Assembly (NCBI RefSeq): GCF_036670025.1
Contig: NZ_CP137640.1
Span: forward strand, 2,576,001 to 2,640,000
DNA length: 64,000 nucleotides
Direction of reading: 5' to 3'
Source of the DNA: Bacillus_BD oryzisoli
GTDB taxonomy: Bacteria; Bacillota; Bacilli; Bacillales; Cytobacillaceae
Each line of letters starts with the position of its first letter. Position 1 is the stretch's first letter. Shown here piece by piece: positions 8,294-16,690 of the stretch. Position numbers and translations under genes: made by a program. The notes under the pieces are model-generated. The model was not told the origin of the DNA. It saw only the letters and a program-made list of their open reading frames with translations, and did no database searches.

Positions 8294-9310
8294 ATGACAG
8301 ATAATAGAGATATTCTTATCACTGAGGTAGCGTTGCGAGATGGAAGCCATGCTATTGCTCATCAATATACTGTAGATCAAGTACTAAATGTGGCAAAAGC
8401 ATTAAGTGATGCAAACGTCCCTTATATTGAAGTATCACATGGAGACGGTTTAGCTGGATCCTCTTTACAATATGGCCTATCAAAAACAGATGAAATGAAA
8501 TTAATCGAAGCAGCGGTTTCTGTTGCTGGGGAGTCAAAAATCGCCGTTTTATTATTACCTGGTATTGGCACGCTACATGAATTAAAAGAAGCAGCAAATT
8601 TAGGAGCAAAAATGGCCCGTATCGCCACACATGTAACCGAAGCAGATGTATCTGCACAACATATTGCTTATGCAAAAGAACTAGGTATGGAAACAGTTGG
8701 ATTTTTAATGATGAGTCATATGGCTCCAGTCGACAAGATAGTAGAGCAAGCAAAATTAATGGAAAGCTATGGAGCGGATACTGTATATACAGTCGATTCA
8801 GCAGGATACCTACTTCCAGATCAAGTTCGTGAGCGTATTCGTGCGCTTAAACAATCTGTAGGAGTAAATGTAGGTTTCCACGGCCATAATAATTTATCTT
8901 TGGCAATGGCCAATACACTTGCTGCGATTGATGAAGGAGCTAATCGGATTGACGGAAGTGTGCGCTGCTTGGGAGCTGGTGCTGGTAATACACAAACAGA
9001 AGTACTTATAGCCGTTCTTGAAAGGATGGGCATTCAAACAGGGGTAGATTTATATAAAATGATGGATTTAGCAGAGGAAATTGTTGCACCAATTTTACAT
9101 GTGCCACAGGAAATTACAAGAGACAGCCTAACACTTGGTTATGCCGGAGTATATTCTAGCTTTGCTCTGCATGCAAAACGTGCAGCTGAAAAATTCAATG
9201 TTGATTCTCGCGATATTTTAATTGAATTAGGTAAGCGCAAGGTTGTTGGTGGACAAGAAGATATGATTGTGGATGTTGCAGCAGAAATTGCAAAAGCAAG
9301 AATGAAGTAA
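8294..9310 (+). CDS. mhpE: 4-hydroxy-2-oxovalerate aldolase
   Basis: Cleaves 4-hydroxy-2-oxovalerate to pyruvate and acetaldehyde; a class II, divalent-metal aldolase of the DmpG/MhpE family in the DRE-TIM superfamily. The metal-site start ITEVALRDGSHA (the family RDG motif) lies near residue 17, and the GFHGHNNLSLA motif supplies the later metal-binding His residues. The 338-residue length fits. The chosen ATG at 8294 has GAAAGGGG ten bases upstream. In-frame codons before it (from 8270) include the ribosome site and are probably untranslated. The immediately upstream dehydrogenase takes the acetaldehyde. The pair gives acetyl-CoA and pyruvate from the end product of catechol meta-cleavage or a related hydroxy-keto acid. 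Confidence 0.93.
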   Translation: MTDNRDILITEVALRDGSHAIAHQYTVDQVLNVAKALSDANVPYIEVSHGDGLAGSSLQYGLSKTDEMKLIEAAVSVAGESKIAVLLLPGIGTLHELKEAANLGAKMARIATHVTEADVSAQHIAYAKELGMETVGFLMMSHMAPVDKIVEQAKLMESYGADTVYTVDSAGYLLPDQVRERIRALKQSVGVNVGFHGHNNLSLAMANTLAAIDEGANRIDGSVRCLGAGAGNTQTEVLIAVLERMGIQTGVDLYKMMDLAEEIVAPILHVPQEITRDSLTLGYAGVYSSFALHAKRAAEKFNVDSRDILIELGKRKVVGGQEDMIVDVAAEIAKARMK

Positions 9311-9329
9311 ACTTAAAAAATTACACACC

Positions 9330-9368
9330 CTATGGGAGTGAGAAATAATAGTATTCTCATTTCCATAG
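9330..9368 (+). terminator. Hairpin after mhpE
   Basis: CTATGG...TGAGAA (from 9330) pairs with TTCTCA...CCATAG (to 9368) with a small internal loop. It ends the mhpF-mhpE operon. Confidence 0.6.
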
Positions 9369-9522
9369 CCCTACATTAAAAAAACTATCTATTAACCTGA
9401 TTAAAACTTTTTTGATAGTGTTGTTCTCGCTTTAAATTTCAAACTTAAAATGAAAACTTTAATAATACAATTTTTGGTTACAAATTATGAAATGGGTTGA
9501 AGAAAATAAAAGGGATGATTTC

Positions 9523-9792
9523 GTGTTTATTGTCACCGAGACAGCAAAAACAGAACTGCAAAACAGGATGAAATTACCGGATAGCGGCCAATTAATCCGT
9601 TTACAAATGCGTAAAAGTTGCTTTATGAAATTGAAGTTGACTTTTGAAGAAACTAGTCAGCCAAATGATTCTGAAGTAATAATAGACGGACTTCATTTTA
9701 TTATTGATAAGGGAGAGTGTCATTATTTCAAAAATAAAAAATTAGATTTTGTTCCAGATACAACTGGTTTTATGCAGTTTGAGATCATTTAA
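9523..9792 (+). CDS. HesB/IscA-like fold protein without the cluster cysteines
   Basis: The sequence FIVTETAKTELQNRM at the N-terminus and the C-terminal GLHFIIDKGECHYFKNKKLD match the HesB/YadR/YfhF type of IscA-like proteins found in bacilli. The CxC motif of true A-type iron-sulfur carriers is absent: only two cysteines are present, neither in a CGC arrangement. It is therefore unlikely to be a classical cluster carrier. The family usually starts directly before F-x-V-T, and GTG at 9523 has an AAGGGATG site in front, so I prefer it to the ATG at 9487, which lacks one. Monocistronic; function unknown. Confidence 0.65.
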   Translation: MFIVTETAKTELQNRMKLPDSGQLIRLQMRKSCFMKLKLTFEETSQPNDSEVIIDGLHFIIDKGECHYFKNKKLDFVPDTTGFMQFEII

Positions 9793-9928
9793 AACATTAA
9801 CGCAAAACGCGGATGAAGATTTACTAAATAAAAGTTACAATTACTTTTTTATCATAATTAAATTCCAAATAGAATATTCAATGATAAAATGAGATGTCTC
9901 TTATCCAGAAACATCTCATATATATCTG

Positions 9929-12598
9929 TTATTTAAATTTCAGTAATCTTATTGCATTTAAAATAACAATTAAAGCAGCTCCGGTATCACTTAATACAGC
10001 CATCCAGAGTGTAAGCCAGCCTGGGAAGATTAACGCTAACGCAATGACTTTAATAATAATAGAGAACCAAATATTTTGTTTAATAATCGTTAAAGCTTTT
10101 CTGCTTAAGTTCATCGTATGAGGAAGCTTATCAAGATTATCAGCCATTAAAACAATATCTGCTGTCTCCATTGCAGTGTCCGTTCCTGCGCCACCCATCG
10201 CGATACCTAAATCTGCTGTTGCAAGTGCTGGAGCATCATTAATACCGTCTCCAACCATTGCCACCTTATGACCTTCATTTTGCAATGTCTTAATGGCATC
10301 TACCTTATCCTCTGGTAATAATCCTGCGAAATACCGATTCACATTCGCTTCAGAAGCAATCATTTTTGCAGTACCTTCATTATCACCAGTCAACATGACC
10401 GTTTGGTTAACTCCGCTTTGTATTAATGATTTTAAAGCTGAGGCCGTTGTTTCTCGTATGGTATCTGAAACAGCAATCAACCCGATTATTTGGCTTTGTG
10501 TCCCTATTATAACTACCGTTTTCCCATTGCTCTGAATTTCTTGAACATGTTTTTTTACATCCTCTAAAGTACCATTCATTTCTTCGAATAGCTTTAAATT
10601 ACCAGCGTAATAAATATCATCTTCAATAGTCGCTTGAACACCTTTACCTACGATGCTTTTGAATAACTCGCCATTTTTCGGTTGGATTCCTTTTTCGTTG
10701 GCATATCCAACAATGGATTTGGCAATAGGATGCGTGGAATATTCTTCTAGTGTTATGGCTATTGATAGTAGATCTTCTACTGATACATTAAATGCCTTGA
10801 TTTCTGATACTTTTGGTTTTCCTTCGGTCAACGTACCAGTTTTATCAAACGCAATGGCAGTGATGGCACCGGCTTTTTCTAAAAACGTTCCACCTTTAAT
10901 TAAGACTCCGTTTTTCGCAGCGTTCCCAATCGCTGATACTATCGCAACAGGAGTAGAAATCACTAATGCGCAAGGACAAGCTATAACTAATAGCTCCAAG
11001 CCTTTATAAAACCATTCTCCCCAAGTACCAAATCCAAGTAGTGGAGGCAACACTATAATTGTCAATGCTAAAATAAATACAACGGGTGTATAGATACTTG
11101 CGAATCGATCTACAAATGCTTCTGTTGGTGCTTTTTGTTCTTGAGCTTCCTCAACTAAGTGAATAATTTTTGAGATCGTTGTATCTTCAACTAACTTCGT
11201 AACCTTTATCTCAAGGGAACCATGTTCATTGATCGTTCCTGCGTAAACTGTATCACCAATATGCTTATCGACAGGAATGGATTCTCCGGTAATGGGAGCT
11301 TGATTGACACTTGATTCTCCTTGAATGATTGCCCCATCTAATGGAATTTTATCACCCGGTTTAACAATAATAATGTCTCCGACTGTTATTTCTTCAACAG
11401 GTTTTCTAATCATCTCTGAACCCACTAGGACCCAGGCTTCAGGAGGGGCTAGATCCATAAGATTACGGATGGAGCTCCTTGTTCGTTCAATCGATTTCGT
11501 TTGTAGGTAGTTACCAATTGCAAATAACCAAACAACGGTAGCACCTTCAAGCCATTCCCCAATAAAAGCAGCACCAATGGCCGCGGCAGACATGAGAACA
11601 TTCATATCAAGAGAACGGCTTTTGATCGCATAGTACGCAGCTTTAACTGGCTTATATCCACTGATCACCATTGCGATGGAGTATAGAAGGGTAGACATCA
11701 AGGGAGAAATTCCAGTAAAAGAACCAATAAAACCAAATGCTATTAGTGCACCAGAAAAGATCACTAAACCATTATCGTTTTTATGTTTGTTCGTCTGTAT
11801 CGAATTCTTATTTGATTGAAAGGTAGCTTTATAGCCGATCTTAGAAACCTCATTGATAATATCTTCAACACTGCCAGAATGTTCAATTTTCATTTTTCCA
11901 GTAGAGAAATTGACGCTTACACTTTTAACAGATGGAAGGGTGTTTAAATGATTCTCAATGCTCTTAGCACAGCTACCACAGTCCATTCCTTCAACATCAA
12001 ACGTTTTTATATTGCCTTTTAGATTTAAAGGTTCAACAGAATATCCAAGTTTTTTGATCTCATTCTCAATCGGAATGAGGGCATCAGCGTTACTTGCAGC
12101 CACCTGCATTTTCGCTGTGTTGTATTGAACCTTTACCTCGGTTATATCCTTTAAGGTGCTTAACCCTTTTTCAATGGTTTTTGCACAAGAAGGACAATCC
12201 ATTCCGTAGACTCTGTATTCAAGAGACTCCCCAGCTGGAAGAGTTTTCGAAACTGTCTCGAATGTCTGTTGTTCATTACTGCAACAGCTTGTTACTGCTA
12301 GATTTTGAGCTTCTGAATTTGTTGCTTCACTGTTACAGCAAGTACTAGTTTTTTGCTTGTTTTCACTTTCAGAGGAAGGGCTGCAGCAGCTTACCGTATC
12401 CTCCGGTGAATTACTGCTACAACAACTAGTTTTTTCTTGAATGAAAATGGGTATTGAATTAAAAGTATTTACTGAATCCTTTTTACTTGAACAACAACTT
12501 GCATTCTCTTGTTTTGCAGTTGATATACCTGTAGAGATGCAACAGTTTTCTTCTTTATTTTCAGTCACTTTATCTGATCCACAACATTGGTCAGCCAA
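9929..12598 (-). CDS. cadA: Heavy-metal-translocating P-type ATPase (Cd/Zn/Pb efflux)
   Basis: Exports soft divalent cations (Cd, Zn, Pb, possibly Co) across the membrane using ATP. Order of parts: a ~120-residue N-terminal tail with seven CC pairs (residues 5-6, 19-20, 35-36, 59-60, 71-72, 87-88, 105-106); two HMA domains with GMDCPSC (about 133) and GMDCGSC (about 205); then the P1B core with the TGES actuator motif, the CPC transport site in IACPCALVIST, phosphorylation motif DKTGTLTEG and hinge GDGINDAPALA. Total 889 residues, longer than a typical CadA because of the Cys-rich tail. The start is TTG at 12598 after a G6 tract. It lies 11 bp downstream of the CmtR-like repressor gene and is expected to be derepressed by the exported metal. 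The exact metal preference is inference. Confidence 0.93.
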   Translation of the reverse strand: MADQCCGSDKVTENKEENCCISTGISTAKQENASCCSSKKDSVNTFNSIPIFIQEKTSCCSSNSPEDTVSCCSPSSESENKQKTSTCCNSEATNSEAQNLAVTSCCSNEQQTFETVSKTLPAGESLEYRVYGMDCPSCAKTIEKGLSTLKDITEVKVQYNTAKMQVAASNADALIPIENEIKKLGYSVEPLNLKGNIKTFDVEGMDCGSCAKSIENHLNTLPSVKSVSVNFSTGKMKIEHSGSVEDIINEVSKIGYKATFQSNKNSIQTNKHKNDNGLVIFSGALIAFGFIGSFTGISPLMSTLLYSIAMVISGYKPVKAAYYAIKSRSLDMNVLMSAAAIGAAFIGEWLEGATVVWLFAIGNYLQTKSIERTRSSIRNLMDLAPPEAWVLVGSEMIRKPVEEITVGDIIIVKPGDKIPLDGAIIQGESSVNQAPITGESIPVDKHIGDTVYAGTINEHGSLEIKVTKLVEDTTISKIIHLVEEAQEQKAPTEAFVDRFASIYTPVVFILALTIIVLPPLLGFGTWGEWFYKGLELLVIACPCALVISTPVAIVSAIGNAAKNGVLIKGGTFLEKAGAITAIAFDKTGTLTEGKPKVSEIKAFNVSVEDLLSIAITLEEYSTHPIAKSIVGYANEKGIQPKNGELFKSIVGKGVQATIEDDIYYAGNLKLFEEMNGTLEDVKKHVQEIQSNGKTVVIIGTQSQIIGLIAVSDTIRETTASALKSLIQSGVNQTVMLTGDNEGTAKMIASEANVNRYFAGLLPEDKVDAIKTLQNEGHKVAMVGDGINDAPALATADLGIAMGGAGTDTAMETADIVLMADNLDKLPHTMNLSRKALTIIKQNIWFSIIIKVIALALIFPGWLTLWMAVLSDTGAALIVILNAIRLLKFK

Positions 12599-12609
12599 TT
12601 TTTTCCCCC

Positions 12610-12936
12610 CTAATCTATATGACGCTCACAGCATGCAACATCATTTTGAACATCTTCAAGAACAACATCGAACATCGTTAATAAGTCCTTGATATGTTGA
12701 TTACGCAAACTGTAATAGCAGTATTTCCCTTCATTTCTTCCCGCGATAATTCCACATCCTTTTAAACAGGCGAGATGCTGTGAAATATTCGACTGATTTC
12801 CGTTAATTTCTTCTACAATTTGAGATACCGTTTTTTCTTGATCCTTTATACTTTCGAGAATTTGCAGCCTTGTTTTATTAGAAAATCCATGAATGAGTTT
12901 AACCTTCATATCGAAATCAAATTCATTTTCTTTCAT
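12610..12936 (-). CDS. ArsR/SmtB-family metal-sensing repressor, CmtR-like
   Basis: The 108-residue winged-helix repressor has its recognition helix around residues 47-60 (NQSNISQHLACLKGCG). The metal ligands seem to be those of Mycobacterium tuberculosis CmtR, a Cd/Pb sensor: Cys57 and Cys61 in the recognition-helix region and a C-terminal Cys102 or Cys103 (ACCERH); the CadC-type ELCVCDL motif is absent. This residue correspondence is from memory of CmtR and should be aligned. The gene is the first of a two-gene operon with the ATPase and has GGAGGG before its ATG. Two palindromes in its promoter are the expected operators, so it most likely represses itself and cadA until Cd or Pb binds. 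Confidence 0.9.
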   Translation of the reverse strand: MKENEFDFDMKVKLIHGFSNKTRLQILESIKDQEKTVSQIVEEINGNQSNISQHLACLKGCGIIAGRNEGKYCYYSLRNQHIKDLLTMFDVVLEDVQNDVACCERHID

Positions 12937-12952
12937 AAATTTTCCCTCCGAT

Positions 12953-13015
12953 CATATTAGAAAATTCTAATATGTTTGTTATTATCATATTAGAATTCTC
13001 TAATATATGTGTCAA
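12953..13015 (-). promoter_or_regulatory. Promoter and two operators of the cadC-like/cadA operon
   Basis: On the minus strand a consensus -35 TTGACA (13010-13015) is 17 bp from TAATAT (12987-12992). An imperfect palindrome CATATTAGA..TCTAATATATG (12986-13009) fills the spacer. A second, perfect palindrome CATATTAGAA-AA-TTCTAATATG (12953-12974) lies in the leader just before the ribosome site. Repressor bound at either would block polymerase. Confidence 0.85.
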
Positions 13016-13171
13016 TTATTTATTTTTCTTTAATAAAAATAAAACGAATAGGTGCTTCAGAATAAGAAAGGTAATAGGTGTGATTTTAATCGATGAGTGA
13101 CGTGCTTGGTGATTTGATTAAAGGAGGATTGACATAACTGAAGTCTTAGGTAAAAAAAGGGTCTGAGGTGA

Positions 13172-13215
13172 TTTTTTGCATTAGGAATAGCAAAGGTAAA
13201 ATGATTAAGAATCAT
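13172..13215 (+). pseudogene. 3' scrap of a gene like 5866-6333
   Basis: The codons TTT GCA TTA GGA ATA GCA AAG GTA AAA TGA and the bases after them nearly match 6304-6343. Together with the YheE-like gene downstream they repeat the arrangement at 5.9-6.6 kb. The rest of 13021-13220 shows no gene. Confidence 0.6.
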
Positions 13216-13220
13216 AAGAT

Positions 13221-13263
13221 AAAAAAAGTCTAAAACCTCCACATTTCATTGAGGAATTAGACT
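13221..13263 (-). terminator. Terminator of the YheE-like gene
   Basis: On the minus strand AGTCTAATTCCTC pairs with GAGGTTTTAGACT and is followed by seven T residues (13221-13227). It is about 65 bp after the stop at 13329. Confidence 0.75.
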
Positions 13264-13328
13264 AATGATCTTTATAATCGAGCTCGATTGTTGAAGCTAT
13301 ATCAATATTAAAATCTTCACAGAGTAAA

Positions 13329-13751
13329 TTAATCTTGCATTCTCTTGTGAACTTCTTCTTCCATATAGGATAAATGTTCTTCCTCGAGGTCGTTTAGTGG
13401 ATGAGGATGAAACCAAGTAATTTTTCCATTATGATAAATACCTTTGTAATGATTATCTTCATAATTTAATGAAAACTGATTTCTTTCATGAAACTGACCT
13501 TTAAACATCTTTTTTTCTATATCAAATTGATTAAACAAAGAAAATTGATCCTGCATTTTTTTGTGAACTTCTTCTTCAATATGGTTGTTAAGAGCTTCTT
13601 CCTTGAGGTTATTTAGAGGATGAAACCAAGTAATCTTTCCATTATGATAAATTCCTTTGAAATGATTTCCTTCATAATTTAATGAAAACTGATATCTTTC
13701 ATGGAATTGACCTTCAAACATCTTTTTTTCTATATCAAATTGATTAAACAA
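13329..13751 (-). CDS. Tandem-domain YheE-like (DUF5342-type) small protein
   Basis: About 140 residues made of two nearly identical ~65-residue units. Each has the order FNQFDIEKKMF, F/GQFHER, QFSLNYE-x-NH, KGIYHNGKITWFHP, and an acidic helix ending EEEVHKKMQD. The KG-x-x-H-x-G-x-I-x-W core resembles Bacillus YheE/DUF5342 proteins; this assignment is by motif memory. Function is unknown. The frame is open to TTG at 13760, but that codon touches the GGGAGG site, while the TTG at 13751 is nine bases away and matches the start of the repeat unit, so 13751 is preferred. A frameshifted copy is at 6334-6515 and a diverged one at 14580-15023. Confidence 0.75.
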   Translation of the reverse strand: MFNQFDIEKKMFEGQFHERYQFSLNYEGNHFKGIYHNGKITWFHPLNNLKEEALNNHIEEEVHKKMQDQFSLFNQFDIEKKMFKGQFHERNQFSLNYEDNHYKGIYHNGKITWFHPHPLNDLEEEHLSYMEEEVHKRMQD

Positions 13752-13881
13752 TATAATCAACCTCCCAGTTTTAATGTTTATGATTTATGTCTTTCTCTAG
13801 TTAAAAGAATAGTCCTTTACTATTAGAAAAACATAATAGAAACATTAAAATTTGATGAGAAAGTCATTATAGGAGGTTCTT

Positions 13882-13944
13882 ATGGAAAATGCGAATGATG
13901 ACTTACTTGATTACGACCACCGAAATGTACCAGTAGTGACATGA
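13882..13944 (+). CDS. Possible 20-residue peptide, divergent from the YheE-like gene
   Basis: An AGGAGG site at good distance precedes ATG GAA AAT GCG, giving a 20-residue acidic peptide (MENANDDLLDYDHRNVPVVT) and TGA. It may be a real short peptide or the start of a gene that has been lost: nothing coding follows up to 14244. The 13761-13881 stretch is the divergent promoter region repeated at 6520-6620. Confidence 0.3.
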   Translation: MENANDDLLDYDHRNVPVVT

Positions 13945-14244
13945 TTTATATTAATGGATGACATGTGATTACAACTTAATAACAGGTTTATATACTAGAA
14001 TATTATTTTCAATAAGATTTAACCATCTTCTCCGAGAGAAATAAACACTGAATACCCCTTGCAATAAAGATGACACTGATTACTCTGTGATTTTCTACAA
14101 AAGGGCCAGTTTGTGGAATAACTAAAAAATTACAAATGCATATTAATCCCTTCTTGTAAATTTGTTCCTATTGGACAAAATATGTTACGGGACAGTGCTG
14201 CTAAAACATAGCACCTCCCTATAAAAAACGAGGGTGTGAAATAG

Positions 14245-14472
14245 ATGGCTGATATCAACAAAAGCAAACGTGACGATGACGGTACTGGCAAGGCAGTAGG
14301 AACTAATGTAGGTGCTTTTACTGGGGATACCATGACTTCTGCTCTTGATCCATTTGGTTCAGTTGCAGCTGCAGGTGCTGTTTCTGGCGGATCGCTGGAA
14401 AACAAGGCGGGGAAAGGTACCGTTGATGCCGAAAATCATGGATCCCAAACAAGAGATTATGGTATGTCCTAA
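14245..14472 (+). CDS. Gly/Asp-rich hydrophilic small protein (75 aa)
   Basis: Very hydrophilic N-terminus (KSKRDDDGTGK) followed by a Gly/Ala/Thr-rich middle (residues 17-50, VGTNVGAFTGDT and AAAGAVSGGS) and a polar C-terminus. GAGGGTG lies eight bases before the ATG. No family is recognised. The composition is that of a small stress- or spore-associated hydrophilin, but that is inference. It is followed 107 bp later by a YheE-like gene on the same strand, and no terminator is evident between them, so they may be co-transcribed. Confidence 0.6.
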   Translation: MADINKSKRDDDGTGKAVGTNVGAFTGDTMTSALDPFGSVAAAGAVSGGSLENKAGKGTVDAENHGSQTRDYGMS

Positions 14473-14579
14473 TTTAATTTGAACACGTTTAAGTGGTAGA
14501 ATTCAAAATGATTCGTTAGACATTTTTTCTGAGATATAGAACATCCTTTTAATATGTAGATTATTAAGGAGGAAAGCCG

Positions 14580-15023
14580 TTGACACCGGAAGTTAGGAAT
14601 TTTGAAGTTGAACAAATACTTAGTGGCCACCCAGTACACCAAAGACACGAATTCTCTTTTACGGTTGATGACAATGAGTTTAAAGGTCATTTTCACGGGG
14701 GTGAAATTACGTGGATGCATCCATATCCGAAACAAATACTCGGTGAGCAAAAAGAAGCGAAAATCGAAAACCAAATCCGTGAATTGTTGGGAGAATATGG
14801 GGTTTCCAATTGGATTGATGACATTGAAATGACGCAAGTATTTGAAAATCGACCACACGAGCGCCGCCAAGTCACTTTTAAAGTGCAAGGACAGGAGTAC
14901 AAAGGGTTTGTTCATGAAGGAGAAATCCATTGGTTTCATCCTCATCCAAAACAAAAGCTTAAAGATGAGCATGTTGAAGCGATTGAAACAGAGATTCATG
15001 AAAAAGGAGAGAATCTTTCCTAA
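14580..15023 (+). CDS. Tandem-domain YheE-like (DUF5342-type) protein, second copy
   Basis: The 147 residues hold two diverged units. Each has a polar beta strand (HEFSFTV and RQVTFKV), then an E-x-KG-H/F-x-H-x-GEI-x-W-x-HP core (FKGHFHGGEITWMHPYP near residue 40; YKGFVHEGEIHWFHPHP near residue 113) and an acidic helix. This is the same family as 13329-13751, but the units differ more from each other. The start is TTG at 14580 with AAGGAGG seven bases upstream. Possibly a small stress or spore protein; no role is known to me. Confidence 0.75.
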   Translation: MTPEVRNFEVEQILSGHPVHQRHEFSFTVDDNEFKGHFHGGEITWMHPYPKQILGEQKEAKIENQIRELLGEYGVSNWIDDIEMTQVFENRPHERRQVTFKVQGQEYKGFVHEGEIHWFHPHPKQKLKDEHVEAIETEIHEKGENLS

Positions 15024-15226
15024 AGGGGATAGCGTCAGGAATTGAAAGTCTACAACGTTAGGTAAAAAGGCTGACTTATAGGTAGTGTAGTGTTTTTAAA
15101 ATGAAAAAAATGCCAAAAATCACGACTCTCAATAAAAAAGCAGGGATTTTTGCCATATTTGTTGGACTTAGGTAAGTAAATAATCCATTATGCTTATTCA
15201 AGAAAAGGGCGCTTAATGAAGTAACT

Positions 15227-15269
15227 AAAGCCTAATTTCTCAATTGCTATTCTGAGAAATCAGGCTTTT
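15227..15269 (+). terminator. Strong intrinsic terminator
   Basis: AAAGCCTAATTTCTCA (15227-15242) pairs with TGAGAAATCAGGCTTT (from 15253) with one mismatch and runs into T5. It lies between the YheE-like gene (+) and the MFS pseudogene (-). Nothing else is seen in 15024-15330 except a weaker CAAAAATC/GATTTTTG hairpin near 15117-15151. Confidence 0.7.
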
Positions 15270-15330
15270 TATATTTGAGTTTACATAACGTTGAAAATTC
15301 GTATTATTGTTAACTAAATAAAAGTTACAA

Positions 15331-15770
15331 TTACACATTCTCATTTTTGAATTCGTAACGTCTATATTTGATCATAAATACAATTACAAGAACAGCCGAT
15401 AATAAAGCCAATACGGAACTACAAATGATTATTAATCTCCAATTAAATGAGGAAAAAAACATCACAACAAAATGAGGTAATAATGACCCTAAAGTTAATG
15501 CTGCTATTTTGATTCCAATCGCCAATCCACGTTTTTAGGACACTATTGTGATAAAAATTTTACAGCGATTGGATATACTCCAGCACGTGTGATTCCAGTA
15601 AAAATTCTAAGTAGAATACCGAAAAAAAGGCGTACTCGACTAAAATGAGTAGGGCATTCAATATTGCACTTAGAAGGGCAGAAACTGCAAAAACCTTTAG
15701 CGTTATAAAAAAGGAGCTCCTCTTCATCCTAAATTTCAATTTGGATACCGATCGTATATAAGGAACTGTC
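15331..15770 (-). pseudogene. Fragment of an MFS transporter
   Basis: On the minus strand the sequence GILLRIFTGITRAGVYPIAV followed by KFLSQ, an in-frame TAG, and after a frameshift LAIGIKIAALTLGSLLPHFV is the TM4-TM5 region of a major facilitator superfamily permease. The frame ends at 15331 after about six helices, and no C-terminal half follows. One stop, one or more shifts and truncation make it non-functional. Confidence 0.7.
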
Positions 15771-15777
15771 TCGCTAA

Positions 15778-16326
15778 TTATTTTAAAAATTCAATTAATT
15801 CATCTTTTAAAGTCTCTAATTGTCCTTTCACACTACTATCAATTAAATTTCCTTTCTCATCAAACTTTTCACGGGCATTCCCCACTTGGATAATGGGTCT
15901 ATTGATCAACCTTGCATTTAATGCACACATAACATCCCGTAAATGACTTTGTGAGACTCCAACCTGAATAGACGCAGCACCTATAATGGCAACTGGTTTT
16001 CCGGCTAATGGTCTTTGTAAAGAACCTCGTGATAACCATTCCAGAGCATTTTTTAGTACAGCCGTATAGGACATATTATATTCGGGTGAACTCACTACTA
16101 TAGCATCAGCAGATTCCACTAATTCTTTAAGTTTTACTACTGTTTCTGGCAGGTTTTGTTCTCTTTCTTCACTATAAAAGGGGAGATCAGATAAATCTGC
16201 TACTGTAAATTTTAGTTTATCTGGCAGCTGCTGTTCTAATGCACGTAATAAACCACGGTTGAACGAATGTTTACGTAAGCTGCCGCATATTCCCACAATA
16301 TGTAATTCAGGTTTTATGTCTTCCAT
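15778..16326 (-). CDS. NAD(P)H-dependent FMN reductase
   Basis: Flavodoxin-like 182-residue protein of the NADPH-dependent FMN reductase family (the group of ChrR/YieF and azoreductase-type enzymes), which reduces FMN, quinones, chromate or azo dyes. Visible motifs are the phosphate-binding loop GICGSLRKHSFNRGL near residue 12, the SPEYNMSYTAVLKNALEWLS flavin loop near residue 79, and GxxxSQSHLRDVM near residue 122. AAGGAGGATTTCAT precedes the ATG. It stands next to the MFS remnant on the same strand, so it may have been the downstream partner of a lost efflux gene. Substrate unknown. Confidence 0.88.
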   Translation of the reverse strand: MEDIKPELHIVGICGSLRKHSFNRGLLRALEQQLPDKLKFTVADLSDLPFYSEEREQNLPETVVKLKELVESADAIVVSSPEYNMSYTAVLKNALEWLSRGSLQRPLAGKPVAIIGAASIQVGVSQSHLRDVMCALNARLINRPIIQVGNAREKFDEKGNLIDSSVKGQLETLKDELIEFLK

Positions 16327-16522
16327 ATGAAATCCTCCTTGAATTAAAAATTCATAAACAAAGCAAAAATAATATTATCACTTTAATACCTATCTAAAAT
16401 TACAAATGTAGAAACTTTTTAAGTAATCGCTTAGGAATGTAATGAAATTGATTGTTTGAAACTGAAATAATAGGGCTTTGCCAGTTCAATGGAGAGGCTG
16501 AAGAAAAAAATAATATGTATGA

Positions 16523-16556
16523 AAAAGACTGATTTCAAATATGAGATCAGTCTTTT
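16523..16556. terminator. Terminator-type hairpin upstream of rph
   Basis: AAAAGACTGATTTC pairs with GAGATCAGTCTTTT. It lies 135 bp upstream of the rifampin phosphotransferase start, in a 364-bp gap (16327-16690) with no gene. In the plus direction it could end upstream read-through or act as an attenuator for rph. Confidence 0.6.
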
Positions 16557-16690
16557 AGTTATAACGGGATTTAAAAAATGTTCCCTTCCTAATTTAATTA
16601 TACCATGTAAAAAATGAATATTATAGACTTTGTATTCTCCTATACAACTGCTAAAATCAATAGAACATGACAGGTAAGGAGAGATGTGGA

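Noticed and set aside
8352..8753. 133-residue frame antisense to the mhpE gene
   Set aside because: Fully embedded opposite an intact enzyme gene; its composition reflects the complementary codons. The same holds for other antisense frames opposite rph, cadA and the GH3 gene.
9523..9792. HesB-like protein as a true iron-sulfur carrier
   Set aside because: The conserved Cys and CxC motif are missing.
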